61,585 nt of DNA from CALGLS01 sp047626155 (lineage in GTDB: Bacteria; Bacteroidota; Bacteroidia; Chitinophagales; Saprospiraceae), in NCBI GenBank assembly GCA_047626155.1, contig JBLHRR010000016.1, positions 1 to 61,585 of the forward strand. The letters run 5' to 3'. The position numbers were made by a program, and so were the translations under genes. This document shows, in pieces, positions 8,720 to 17,227 of the stretch. Position 1 is the first letter of the stretch. Each line of letters opens with the position of its first letter. The notes beneath the pieces are model-generated. The model had not been told where the DNA came from, made no database searches, and saw nothing but the letters and a program-made list of their open reading frames with translations.

Positions 8720-9889
8720 TTACTTATAAACAGGTACGTATAAATTATTATTCTTTAATATTTCTCTGGAGATGACGATTCGCTGAATCTCTGAAGTTCC
8801 TTCATAAATTTGCGTAATCTTAGCATCCCTCATCAAACGTTCAACGTGGTACTCTTTTACAAAACCATATCCACCGTGTACCTGAACAGCTTCGGTCGTA
8901 TGTTTCATGGCCGCTTCAGAAGCAAAAACCTTAGCCATTGAACTGGCTGCGCCAAAATCCATATGCTCATCTTTCATCCAAGCAGAACGATAAACGAGTA
9001 AACGGGCCGCTTCTATATCAGTAGCCATATCCGCCAATTTAAAAGCAATTGCTTGATGTTTCGCTATCGGTTTTCCGAAAGCTTCTCTTTCTTTTGCATA
9101 AGCAACAGACAGCTCATAAGCTCCCGAAGCGATACCTAAGGCCTGAGAAGCAATTCCAATACGGCCGCCAGATAGGACTGTCATGGCGAATTTGAATCCA
9201 AAACCATCAGCTCCGATTCTATTTTCTTTAGGTACAATTACATCAGAGTACATAATGGTATGTGTATCTGAAGAACGAATCCCTAATTTATTTTCTTTTG
9301 CGCCTATAGAAACACCTTTCGAATCTGCTTCTACAATAAACGCATTAATTCCGCGGTGCCCTTTTTCTACATCACTTTGTGCAATGACCATATGAACCTT
9401 AGAGGTTCCTCCATTGGTAATCCAGTTCTTAGTTCCATTTAATACGTAGTGGTCACCCATATCAATGGCCGTAGTTCTTTGTGAAGTGGCATCACTACCC
9501 GCTTCAGGTTCTGACAAACAGAAAGCTCCGATCCATTGACCAGTTGCTAATTTTGTCAGGTATTTTTGCTTTTGGTCTTCTGAACCATATTTTTCTAATC
9601 CCCAACAAACTAAAGAATTGTTGACAGACATAATTACAGAACAGGAGTTATCGACTTTCGATATTTCCTCCATCGCTAAAACGTAGGACATAGTATCCAT
9701 TCCTCCTCCTCCGTATTTCGGGTCTACCATCATTCCAAGAAACCCAAGTTCTCCCATCATTCTGATCTGATCCTTAGGATAAGTCATTGTGTTATCGCGC
9801 TCAATAACCCCAGGTTTAAGCTCTTTCTGCGCGAACTCGCGAGCTGCCTCTTTTACTGCTAATTGTTCTTCGTTTAGTTCAAATACCAT
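8720..9889 (-). CDS. Acyl-CoA dehydrogenase (short-chain/butyryl type)
   Basis: A 389-residue flavoenzyme that introduces the alpha-beta double bond in acyl-CoA during fatty-acid or branched-chain amino-acid breakdown, passing electrons to ETF. Motifs include the FAD/substrate segment AFCLSEPEAGSDA, the WITNGG strand, the signature GYGFVKEYHVERLMRDAKI, and the catalytic glutamate in YEGTSEIQR (Glu363), the position used by short- and medium-chain enzymes. Length is typical. It is not in an obvious operon; the 192-bp leader before DUF4286 is unremarkable. The exact chain length preference cannot be read from the sequence. Confidence 0.9.
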   Translation of the reverse strand: MVFELNEEQLAVKEAAREFAQKELKPGVIERDNTMTYPKDQIRMMGELGFLGMMVDPKYGGGGMDTMSYVLAMEEISKVDNSCSVIMSVNNSLVCWGLEKYGSEDQKQKYLTKLATGQWIGAFCLSEPEAGSDATSQRTTAIDMGDHYVLNGTKNWITNGGTSKVHMVIAQSDVEKGHRGINAFIVEADSKGVSIGAKENKLGIRSSDTHTIMYSDVIVPKENRIGADGFGFKFAMTVLSGGRIGIASQALGIASGAYELSVAYAKEREAFGKPIAKHQAIAFKLADMATDIEAARLLVYRSAWMKDEHMDFGAASSMAKVFASEAAMKHTTEAVQVHGGYGFVKEYHVERLMRDAKITQIYEGTSEIQRIVISREILKNNNLYVPVYK

Positions 9890-10082
9890 GATGGTTATAA
9901 ATTTTAAGCTTTTGACCTATGCTCTGCCATTGGACTGACCAGTGCTCATTTCAAAAATCCGATTTTAGTAAATGGTTGAAATTTAACAGCGAATATACGC
10001 TATTTTTTTATTAATCCGCTGAAGGACTTAGTGGGGGAATTGTAGTATTACAAAACTATTACAAAAAAAATGAAGCTGCTAC

Positions 10083-10388
10083 TTAGTCTACCAATTCCAT
10101 TAAGGTACGGAAAGCGACATACTGTCCATCATAACGTTCCATGTGTTCTTTTTGTAGAGCAGGTGCGTGTTCTTTTTGATACTTCTGGAAGTCATCCATG
10201 TTTTTACAAAAAAATTGAATGGCAAAACTTCGACCGCCATCCTCATCATCATGAAGCAGCCTGCAAAATTGGTATTTTGAAAACAAACCAGTATTGAGTA
10301 TATCTGGAATATGTGTTTCTTTCATCCAGGCTATCCATTCTTCTTCGAGGAGCTTTTTTATTTTTACCGTTACGTTATAAATGATCAT
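10083..10388 (-). CDS. DUF4286 family protein
   Basis: A 101-residue cytoplasmic protein that starts with MIIYNVTVKI and contains WIAWMKETHIPDIL and RSFAIQFFC, the pattern of the small DUF4286 family found across Bacteroidota. These proteins have a predicted ferredoxin-like alpha-beta fold; no function is established. Upstream on the same strand lie repeat A, a MITE and the TPR gene, so it could be read from the TPR transcript if the repeats do not stop transcription. Confidence 0.75.
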   Translation of the reverse strand: MIIYNVTVKIKKLLEEEWIAWMKETHIPDILNTGLFSKYQFCRLLHDDEDGGRSFAIQFFCKNMDDFQKYQKEHAPALQKEHMERYDGQYVAFRTLMELVD

Positions 10389-10429
10389 GTTGACTGATTC
10401 TAGAATTTATATGACTATTGATTTATTCT

Positions 10430-10558
10430 TTAGTACTACACAAAAAATAATTTCCTGATTTCTTTGGTGGAAACGATTATATAAATCACTCTCCCTGTGG
10501 TCGTTTTGATTTACATAATCGTTTCCAAATCGGGATTTAATTTTTCGTTGTCACTAAG
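10430..10558 (-). repeat. Palindromic 3'-end repeat family A, full copy
   Basis: About 129 bp. The distal end reads TTAGTACTACACAAAAAATAATTT and the gene-facing end TTTTTCGTTGTCACTAAG. Between them are two complementary arms, GGTGGAAACGATTATATAAATCA and TGATTTACATAATCGTTTCC, around CTCTCCCTGTGGTCG. The RNA would fold into a long hairpin. The CTAAG end faces the TPR gene stop, with MITE B between. Confidence 0.85.
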
Positions 10559-10715
10559 TGCATTATAAACTAAGTTCTATCCCTTTTGAATGCTTCTTTT
10601 GAAATTACTCTTCGTTAGAAACTCCTTAAATAGCTAAGGCTATTCGCGTCCTCTCTGCCTCGATTAATTCCAAAATAACCTATTCAAATTCGGACGAAAC
10701 TTAATTTCCAGTGCA
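10559..10715. mobile_element. IS630-related MITE (157 bp), CTAAG-flanked
   Basis: The segment lies between direct CTAAG copies (10554-10558 and 10716-10720). Its ends are TGCATTATAAACTAAGTT and, inverted, TGCACTGGAAATTAAGTTTCG; the latter closely matches the right end of the IS630 remnant at 64-381 (TGCTCTGGAAATAAAATTTCG). It has no coding capacity and contains a small perfect hairpin AATAGCTAAGGCTATT at about 10632. Like the IS630 remnant, it is inserted exactly at the end of a repeat A copy. Confidence 0.6.
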
Positions 10716-10727
10716 CTAAGCATAATC

Positions 10728-12542
10728 TTACTGCACCGTATCTCCCCGCAAGGTTCGATATCGCTTTCGCGCTTCTACCGCAAAGGTACTCCCGGAATAG
10801 TCAACAAAGATCTTTTCATATAAGCTTTTTGCTTTCTCTACATCCCCCAAATTATTTTCATTCAAATTGGCCAAATCAAAAAGTGCATTATCCGCCCGAA
10901 TACCATCTGGATATCCCTCTATGATTTTTTCCAGCGCTTCTGCTGCGCTGTTGTAATCTCTTTGTTTGGTATACACTTTGGACTTCAGGTAGTAAACATC
11001 ATCTTCTAAACTATGTTCGGGATACTGTTGTTGGATACTATCTAACTTTAGAAATGATCCTTTAAAATCATTTTGAAAAACCAGCAGGTCTGCCTGCGCA
11101 TAAAGATACATTGGTGCCTCTGTTGAATCCAGACCAAGATGATCCATGATAAAGATGGAGAGATCCAACGCGTCATTGGCAATCAGTTTAGAAGTAGATG
11201 CCTTTAAAATATCGAACTGTGCTTGTGCCCACTCAAAGTCTCCGACGTAGTAAGATAACTTTGCATTTCTAAACCGAGCTTCGTGTCCTAAAATATCGTC
11301 TTTATACAATTTATCTACCTGTGAATAAAGTAGTGTCGCCTCCCAACGCTCGCCCTGCATCAGATAGAAATCTGCAAGACTGATCTTACCTCGGGACTGC
11401 GTATTTGGGTTCAACATCGGGAATTGAATCATCTCATTTAACAATGAGATTGCCTTATCCAAATCATTCAAATAAAAAGCTTCCAGATTGGCCAACTCCG
11501 CTATAATAGAGGCCGTTGTTTTATTTCGTCCAAATTCAGTAAGGAAAGTTTCGTATTGTGATTCAAGGTCCCTCAAATCTATTTCCGTATAGTCAAAACC
11601 TTCTACGAGTCTATTTCTTTTACAAGTTAACAACTCTCGTTTTGCTTCTATATAGTAAGTCGACCTTTTTCCTTTTTCCGCAATGATATAATCGTAACCT
11701 TGAATAGCTGTGTCATAATCTTTGGCGTTTGACGCTATTTCGGCGAGGCGATAAACACGACCTCCGTTCTCATTGAGCTGGCGATCCAGCGCTTTCATTT
11801 GACGAAGAGCGTTTTGATAGTCTTTCCGCTGTACGAATACCCAGGCCAACAGCTCCGGATAATATGGTGCATCCTCGTCTTCCTGAATACGATCATATAA
11901 TTGTATCTGGAGCTCGTCATAGTCTTCTTCGGAAAGATATCTTTGGAAAGTCGTTTTTAAGTTATTGAGTCGGGTAGGGCTTTCGGCAAGACTATTCAAG
12001 TAACCTTCGATCATCTTTGGCGAATCTCCTTTACGTCGGTAAAGATCGGCGAGGTTATAGGCAAAAATATTTTTATCCCTTAATAATTTCGATCCTTTTT
12101 CATAGGTCTCTATCGCCATATCGTACTTCGTCAAAGACAAGAACGAGTTGGCCAATTTTGTAATAGTAAAACGATCCGCCTCCATTTTTTTGATGGCTTT
12201 TTCAAACTGCTTCTTTGCTTCTTCGTCCTTGTATTGACGCTCGTACAAATTCCCTAAAGTTACCAATAGCTGCAACTCTTTAGGCTTCTTCTTTACCTCT
12301 CGTTTTATTTGTTTTTCACAGGTATTGTAGTCTTCCAAAGCAATCAAACAATCGATGTATTTATTGAAATAATAACTGTTGTTTTCATTATCCCGGTACA
12401 ATTTTTCGTAAAGTGTTCCTGCTTTTTCGTATTCCCCATTCTGAAAATATTGCTGCGCGAGGTTGTTATTCCCCTGGGCATTCAAAGCCGTCACCAAAAA
12501 AAGGAGCGCAGAAAAAGAGAGTAATGATTTTATAACATTCAT
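10728..12542 (-). CDS. Exported tetratricopeptide-repeat protein
   Basis: 604 residues from the ATG at 12542. A signal peptide (MNVIKSLLSFSALLFLVTALNA) follows directly, and the longer open frame to 12728 would run through the tonB terminator, so the inner start is chosen. The mature protein is a series of TPR units, for example AQQYFQNGEYEKAGTLYEKLY and AAEALEKIIEGYPDG, over its whole length. In Bacteroidota, periplasmic TPR proteins of this kind scaffold envelope complexes; a specific role is not visible. It follows tonB at about 225 bp, with a strong terminator between, so it is probably its own unit. The 3' end is crowded by MITE B and repeat A. Confidence 0.8.
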   Translation of the reverse strand: MNVIKSLLSFSALLFLVTALNAQGNNNLAQQYFQNGEYEKAGTLYEKLYRDNENNSYYFNKYIDCLIALEDYNTCEKQIKREVKKKPKELQLLVTLGNLYERQYKDEEAKKQFEKAIKKMEADRFTITKLANSFLSLTKYDMAIETYEKGSKLLRDKNIFAYNLADLYRRKGDSPKMIEGYLNSLAESPTRLNNLKTTFQRYLSEEDYDELQIQLYDRIQEDEDAPYYPELLAWVFVQRKDYQNALRQMKALDRQLNENGGRVYRLAEIASNAKDYDTAIQGYDYIIAEKGKRSTYYIEAKRELLTCKRNRLVEGFDYTEIDLRDLESQYETFLTEFGRNKTTASIIAELANLEAFYLNDLDKAISLLNEMIQFPMLNPNTQSRGKISLADFYLMQGERWEATLLYSQVDKLYKDDILGHEARFRNAKLSYYVGDFEWAQAQFDILKASTSKLIANDALDLSIFIMDHLGLDSTEAPMYLYAQADLLVFQNDFKGSFLKLDSIQQQYPEHSLEDDVYYLKSKVYTKQRDYNSAAEALEKIIEGYPDGIRADNALFDLANLNENNLGDVEKAKSLYEKIFVDYSGSTFAVEARKRYRTLRGDTVQ

Positions 12543-12701
12543 GTTTATATATTGACTGTTGATTATCGTTTGTTTGGTTTCGGGTATCCGTTTCGATATA
12601 TTAAAACGCAGGCAAGTGTTAAAAGTTGCCTGTAGGTTCCTACTCGCTTCAAGTCTAGAACCAATTTCGATCCTCTTTTTCTGAATCATCAATATCACTT
12701 C

Positions 12702-12740
12702 AAAAAGGAATCCCGAACCTTTTCGCAAAGGCTCGGGATT
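12702..12740 (-). terminator. Rho-independent terminator of tonB
   Basis: On the minus strand the stem AATCCCGAGCC / GGTTCGGGATT (11 bp, one G-U pair) has a 10-nt loop and is followed by CCTTTTTG. It lies 28 bp past the tonB stop and separates tonB from the TPR gene. Confidence 0.85.
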
Positions 12741-12767
12741 TCTTTTTCTTATCCGAGAATTGTTCTC

Positions 12768-13682
12768 TTACTCAAGGCGGAAACGCACTGGTAAGTTGAA
12801 GTAAACCTTAACGGCTTTTCCTCTTTGTTTACCCGGAATCCATTTTTGTCCCATTGAGTTCATCATTTTGACAACTCGGTTGGCTTCCGATCCACAACCT
12901 GCTCCGATATCTTTCAATATCTGAGGATCTTTCACTGTACCATCTTTATCTACATAGAAACGAACTACGGTAGTTCCTTCTATACCGTTTTCACGGGCGA
13001 TAGGTGGGTATTTGATATTCTTATAAATGAACTGAAGCATTTTCTCTTGAGCACACTTCTTTCGTTCTTCTTTGTCTGACTTATCCTCACAACCTGGGAA
13101 ACGAGGCATTTCTTCCACTACCGTGAAAATTTCATCCACTACTGGTGCCGGCGGTGGAGGTGGTGGTGGTGGTGGTGGTGGTTCATTTACCACTGGCTCT
13201 GATTCAGCCACCTCTGTCTCTTCCTCTATACTTTGGTCAACGAATACAGGTTCATCTTCCTCTTCAATTTCTTCTTCTGGTACTTCCTCAATCACCGGAG
13301 GAGGTGGTGGAGGTGGGGGTGGTGGAGGCTCAGCAGTACGTGGAGGCTCTACCTCAATTTCTTCTTCAAGGTCTTCCATGTACTGTGATACATCGATTAC
13401 TTTTTCGTAAGTTGTCCAACTGAAAGCTAGGATCGTGATGCCAAGCGCCATCAATAAACCTACGTTAAAAAAAGTACCGCTCAATCCGAAAGCATCAACT
13501 TCGGGATATTTACTACGCCCTTCCAAAGGAGATTTTCGGGTACGTTCGTTAAAAGCGGCAGATAAATCATCGCTACTTTTACTGCCGAAAAAGTACTTCA
13601 TCACAAAGATAAAAGCCACCGTTCCAATCAGCAACGCAGCGAAAATTCCCATCAGGGAACTACTACCAATTGCTATATCCAT
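12768..13682 (-). CDS. tonB: Energy transducer TonB (two-TM form)
   Basis: A 304-residue inner-membrane protein that carries proton-motive energy to outer-membrane receptors. Unusually for classical TonB it has two hydrophobic segments, residues about 8-30 and 70-92, separated by a short basic cytoplasmic loop. Then come two runs of 11-13 prolines (about 118-129 and 168-180) divided by Glu-rich stretches, giving a long stiff periplasmic spacer. The C-terminal domain (about 195-304) has FIYKNIKYPPIARENGIEGTTVVRFYVDKDG, split here as YPPIARENGIEGTTVV, and PVRFRLE at the end, the TonB fold. Two cysteines (CEDKSDKEERKKC) precede it. It sits with vanZ and gcvH as in other sprA regions of Bacteroidota. 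Confidence 0.88.
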   Translation of the reverse strand: MDIAIGSSSLMGIFAALLIGTVAFIFVMKYFFGSKSSDDLSAAFNERTRKSPLEGRSKYPEVDAFGLSGTFFNVGLLMALGITILAFSWTTYEKVIDVSQYMEDLEEEIEVEPPRTAEPPPPPPPPPPPVIEEVPEEEIEEEDEPVFVDQSIEEETEVAESEPVVNEPPPPPPPPPPPAPVVDEIFTVVEEMPRFPGCEDKSDKEERKKCAQEKMLQFIYKNIKYPPIARENGIEGTTVVRFYVDKDGTVKDPQILKDIGAGCGSEANRVVKMMNSMGQKWIPGKQRGKAVKVYFNLPVRFRLE

Positions 13683-13793
13683 AATTATAAATTTAAAAAA
13701 TTTTAAAATTCACTTGTGTTGCTCGGTCGTACATTAGTAATGCAAGATCTTTACGACCTTAAGGCCTGTTCGCTGGGCTTTTTGCACTTTCGC

Positions 13794-14141
13794 TTAGCTC
13801 TTTTTTTTCGTTCCCAACCAAAGCCCTATTAATGAGCCGCTAATATTAGCAATAATATCGTATTTTTCAAAAAATCTGTTCGGGAAAAAGGAATATTGAA
13901 CGACTTCCATGAGTATTCCGTAACTACCACTGATAATAACTGCCAAAAGGGCTGCATTTCGTACTTTTTCTTTTTGAAACGCTTTTAACAACAGCCAGCA
14001 CAATACAGCATATACAAAGGCATGTCCGAACTTATCTGGTGAGTATAAATCCCCCCAAGATTGTGGCAAATTAATCGTTGCCCTTGTCGACAATAATAAT
14101 ATAATGACGCTCCAACCAATGGCTGGTAAATAACTTTTCAA
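13794..14141 (-). CDS. VanZ-family membrane protein
   Basis: A 115-residue protein with four predicted transmembrane helices: LPAIGWSVIILLLS, FGHAFVYAVLCWLLLKAF, AALLAVIISGSYGILMEVVQ and IIANISGSLIGLWLG. The PDKFGHAFVYAVLC and YGILMEVVQ words are the conserved VanZ-like pattern. VanZ gives low-level teicoplanin resistance in enterococci; for these short homologues the function is unknown. Its position between gcvH and tonB near sprA is a known Bacteroidota arrangement, so the symbol is best taken as family only. A short repeat A copy lies just upstream. Confidence 0.8.
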   Translation of the reverse strand: MKSYLPAIGWSVIILLLSTRATINLPQSWGDLYSPDKFGHAFVYAVLCWLLLKAFQKEKVRNAALLAVIISGSYGILMEVVQYSFFPNRFFEKYDIIANISGSLIGLWLGTKKKS

Positions 14142-14157
14142 AGAAGGTATTTTTATA

Positions 14158-14221
14158 TTAGTGTTACACCAAGAATAATTTTCCGCTTTTTTCGTGGAAA
14201 CAATTTTTCGTTGTTACTTAG
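14158..14221 (-). repeat. Repeat family A, short copy with deleted centre
   Basis: The ends TTAGTGTTACACCAAGAATAATTT and CAATTTTTCGTTGTTACTTAG are kept, with one arm (TTCGTGGAAACAA) between; the second arm is deleted. The gene-facing end points to gcvH. Confidence 0.75.
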
Positions 14222-14334
14222 ACTTTATTCCAAAATAATATTTGTACGTCCTCTTTTTGGTTCCTCCTTTTGCTTATTTAGATGTAAGTCAAATCAAAAG
14301 TGGTGTGAGAGAACAAAAGAATATTGAATATTAG

Positions 14335-14727
14335 TTATTCAACTAAAGAAGTATAAGCTTCTGCATCCATTAGAAGTCCTAATTCTTCAGGATTCTGGAG
14401 TTCTATTTTCACGATCCACCCTTGGCCATAAGGGTCTTCATTGATCAGTGTTGGGTTGTCACCCTCGTTTTCATCTAAAGCAGGGTTGAATTCTATTACT
14501 TTAGCCGATAGAGGCATATAAAGATCTGATGTTGTTTTTACGGCTTCTACCGTTCCGAATACACCATCCTTATCAACGACTTCTCCAACGGTGTCTACTT
14601 CTACATAAACCAATTCGCCCAGCTCTCCAGCTGCAAATTCGGAAATACCAATATAAGCAGTAGTATCATCAATCATACGAACCCACTCATGTTCTTTACT
14701 GTATTTTAAATCTTTTGGAAATGTCAT
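14335..14727 (-). CDS. gcvH: Glycine cleavage system H protein
   Basis: A 130-residue lipoyl carrier that shuttles the aminomethyl group between the P, T and L proteins. The HEWVR start, the GISEFAAGELGELVYVE stretch and the lipoyl-lysine site FGTVEAVKTTSD (Lys64) are all intact, and the C-terminal GWIVKIEL pattern is present. Length is standard. No gcvP, gcvT or lpd gene is in view, so the rest of the system must lie elsewhere. Close linkage of gcvH to sprA is common in Bacteroidota and probably reflects old synteny, not shared function. Copies of repeat A flank it on both sides. Confidence 0.93.
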   Translation of the reverse strand: MTFPKDLKYSKEHEWVRMIDDTTAYIGISEFAAGELGELVYVEVDTVGEVVDKDGVFGTVEAVKTTSDLYMPLSAKVIEFNPALDENEGDNPTLINEDPYGQGWIVKIELQNPEELGLLMDAEAYTSLVE

Positions 14728-14753
14728 TTTAATGCGTTTAAGATGGTAGAGTA

Positions 14754-14884
14754 ATACTATTACACAAAAAATAATTTACGCCTTTATACACTCCTCTTTT
14801 TGACTTGACCTTCTCTCCCTATGGTCGTTACAATCAGATCAAAAAGATACAAATGCGCAAGTTAATCTTTCGTTATTAACTAAG
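14754..14884 (-). repeat. Repeat family A, diverged full-length copy
   Basis: Ends TACTATTACACAAAAAATAATTT and TCTTTCGTTATTAACTAAG match the family, and the middle keeps CTCTCCCTATGGTCG, but the arms have changed. The CTAAG end faces the gltA stop, after the gltA hairpin. Confidence 0.65.
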
Positions 14885-14887
14885 GAA

Positions 14888-14911
14888 CGGCTCCGAGGTA
14901 TCTCAGAGCCG
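14888..14911 (-). terminator. Hairpin downstream of citrate synthase
   Basis: A 10-bp stem CGGCTCTGAG / CTCGGAGCCG with one mismatch and a 4-nt loop lies 66 bp past the gltA stop. The following run is GTTCCTT, a weak U tract, so it may only pause transcription or protect the 3' end. Confidence 0.5.
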
Positions 14912-14976
14912 CCCAAAATAAGTGATAATTTTTATATTGTACTAATAGTCTGGCAAATTAATTCGCCAAAGAAGAG

Positions 14977-16314
14977 TTAATTCTTACTAGCAGCGATTTC
15001 TTCTTCCTCTTGCTTAGCCATAAATTCAGTTACCCACTTAGTAGTTACTGACTTTGGTCTTTCTAATGGGAAACCAAGTGCTCGAGACCAACACTGAGCA
15101 GACAATACGCCTAATGCTCTGGACACACCGAAAAGTACGGTATAGTAACTGTATTCTGTCAAGCCATAATGTACGAGAATGGCTCCAGAGTGGGCATCTA
15201 CGTTTGGCCATGGATTTTTCACTTTTCCTAATCCCTTAAGGATTGGAGGAATAACCTCAAAACATTTCCAAACAACGTTAACGACGTCTGAGTCCTGAAT
15301 GTATTCTTGTGCAAAACGCTTTTGCTCGATGAATCTTGGATCTGGCTGGCGTAATACCGCGTGGCCGTAACCAGGAATAACTTTACCTGCTGCCAATGTT
15401 GAGTGTACATAATCAGCAATCTGCTCCTTGGATGGACGACGAGTACCTAAAGTATCTAACATTTTGAAAATCCACTTGATCACTTCCTGATTTGCCAAAC
15501 CATGCAATGGTCCAGCTAAGGCGTTCATTCCTGAAGCCAAAGAGTAATAAGCGTCACTTAAGGTAGAACCTACTAAGTGTGTAGCGTGAGCAGATGCATT
15601 TCCTCCTTCATGATCCGCATGGATAGTCAGATATAAACGCATCAAACTCTTGAAGTCTTCTCCTTCTATGCCCAACATGTGCGCAAAGTTACCAGCCCAA
15701 TCTAAAGAAATGTCTGGTGCTATGTGCTTTCCACCGTGGTAAGTACGTCGGTAGATGTAAGCAGCTACTCGTGGCAAACGAGCGATAAGGTTCATTGTAT
15801 CTTCATAAGTAGCATCCCAATATTCTGTTTTGTTCATTCCTTCTGCATACCTGCGTGCGAAAACAGAACCGGTTTGCAAAGAAATAATAGCAGCACTGAA
15901 CTGAGTCATCGGGTGAGCATCAATCGGCATGGCATCCAACATTTTGAAGGTATGCTCTGGAACGATACTTCTATTGGTCCACTGGTCTGTCAACCATTTC
16001 ACTTCTTCATCCGTAGGTACTTCACCAACCAGCATCAACCAAAATAAAGCTTCAGGAAGTGGTTCTTTTCCTCCTGCAACTGTTGGTAATAACTCTCTCA
16101 ACTCAGGAATAGAATACCCTCTGAAACGAATCCCATCAATAGGGTCGAGGTGAGAGGTTTCCCAGATCATACTTTTTACGCCTCTCATTCCACCAAACAC
16201 TTGACTGAGCGTTACTTCATCTACTTTAGTAGTTCCTTTCTCCTTCAGCAAAGCTTTCATCTGAGTTTTCAAAGCGGCTGATTTATCGGCAAATTTTTTC
16301 TTTAACGGGTCCAT
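14977..16314 (-). CDS. gltA: Citrate synthase, mitochondrial (eukaryotic) type
   Basis: A 445-residue enzyme condensing oxaloacetate and acetyl-CoA to citrate, the entry step of the TCA cycle. The sequence follows mitochondrial citrate synthases almost block by block: DPIDGIRFRGYSIPE, EPLPEALFWLMLVGEVPT, MRLYLTIHADHEGGN, AGPLHGLANQEV, NPWPNVDAHSG and the ending SRALGFPLERPKS. Catalytic residues are His271, His318 (VIPGYGHAVLR) and Asp373. Common bacterial GltA proteins have quite different spacing. There is no transit peptide. The start at 16314 gives a normal N-terminus. The gene sits between sprA-region genes and gcvH, all on the minus strand. Confidence 0.93.
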   Translation of the reverse strand: MDPLKKKFADKSAALKTQMKALLKEKGTTKVDEVTLSQVFGGMRGVKSMIWETSHLDPIDGIRFRGYSIPELRELLPTVAGGKEPLPEALFWLMLVGEVPTDEEVKWLTDQWTNRSIVPEHTFKMLDAMPIDAHPMTQFSAAIISLQTGSVFARRYAEGMNKTEYWDATYEDTMNLIARLPRVAAYIYRRTYHGGKHIAPDISLDWAGNFAHMLGIEGEDFKSLMRLYLTIHADHEGGNASAHATHLVGSTLSDAYYSLASGMNALAGPLHGLANQEVIKWIFKMLDTLGTRRPSKEQIADYVHSTLAAGKVIPGYGHAVLRQPDPRFIEQKRFAQEYIQDSDVVNVVWKCFEVIPPILKGLGKVKNPWPNVDAHSGAILVHYGLTEYSYYTVLFGVSRALGVLSAQCWSRALGFPLERPKSVTTKWVTEFMAKQEEEEIAASKN

Positions 16315-16536
16315 TTATTATACTTGAGTTTAAGGTTACAAAAGATTTTGATTCCTTGACGAACCTGTCGGGCTCCTAGGGGGATTCCACGTTTCTATAG
16401 TTCTTCAAAAAGGTTTTTATACGTCGGTAAAAGTAAGGAAAAATCGTTTAAGTCTATAAACAAAATTCTCTATAATTACTACAATGACTTGTCAATATTA
16501 AAACTAATGAAAAGGCAGAAAGTTGCGGTAAAATGA

Positions 16537-16576
16537 AACGCACCGACCTTTATGTTATAAAAGAGTCGGTGCGTTG
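16537..16576 (-). terminator. Terminator of the 16612-17043 gene
   Basis: An 11-bp perfect stem AACGCACCGAC / GTCGGTGCGTT (16537-16547 and 16566-16576) lies 36 bp past the stop; TTTCATTTTACC follows on the minus strand. Confidence 0.75.
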
Positions 16577-16611
16577 CACTTATTTATCCGAATTTTGTTG
16601 ATTTATAATAT

Positions 16612-17043
16612 TTAATACTGTTCGTCTTCAATAGCTAATAGATATGGCGTCATTTCTTCGCTAGTCATACCTTGTTCTTTTAATTCTGCACTTTTATCTG
16701 CTTTTTTCAGTCTCACTTCCATTCTACCTTCATCGTAAAGCGCTCTTTGTTCTTTATCCAAAATCATTTTAACAGATACTTCTGTACCACTATTAATGGC
16801 TTTTCTTTTCTGTAAAAATTTAGCATGATCTTTTTGTTCAAGGTTACTGACTTCTGCCAGATTTAGCAATCTTCGCTGTTGAATTTTTGTCATTTTCGTT
16901 TCCTGCTCCTGGTTCAACTGGTACTTAGTTGTAAACTTTTGTACAACTTCCTGAACAGCAGCGTCGGTAGAGGCAATATTCTGTTGGGCGAAAGTGCTCA
17001 AAGCCAAGAATAGAGCAGGTATGAGGAGCAAATACTTTTTCAT
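16612..17043 (-). CDS. Small exported protein of unknown function
   Basis: A 143-residue protein with a clear signal peptide (MKKYLLLIPALFLALSTFAQ, cleavage after Ala19 or Gln20). The mature part of about 123 residues is almost entirely helical and highly charged, with words such as YQLNQEQETKMTKIQQRRL and MILDKEQRALYDEGR. This resembles the small periplasmic Spy/CpxP-like or LTXXQ-type proteins common in Bacteroidota, but I cannot confirm membership. It has its own terminator and stands apart from gltA by about 300 bp. Confidence 0.7.
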   Translation of the reverse strand: MKKYLLLIPALFLALSTFAQQNIASTDAAVQEVVQKFTTKYQLNQEQETKMTKIQQRRLLNLAEVSNLEQKDHAKFLQKRKAINSGTEVSVKMILDKEQRALYDEGRMEVRLKKADKSAELKEQGMTSEEMTPYLLAIEDEQY

Positions 17044-17227
17044 TTCTATTTTATTTTTTAGTTGATATTGAAAAGATAAGCTAAATTACACTTTTTAGGG
17101 AAAAGGAAAAGTGATTCGTGCAATTCTATCTGCAAAAGGCAGATTTTTGACAGTTTTTCCCATACTTATCAGATTCTAACCTTCTTTGACAAACTGACAT
17201 GGTTCATCAAAGAATCGACTTTAACTT

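Noticed and set aside
12543..12728. Upstream 62-codon extension of the TPR protein
   Set aside because: It would read through the tonB terminator and push the signal peptide inside; the ATG at 12542 is far better.
13072..13423. Plus-strand frames rich in Gly/Val or Leu/Pro opposite tonB
   Set aside because: They are antisense shadows of the polyproline and Glu-rich codons of tonB; no start signals and no independent homology pattern.
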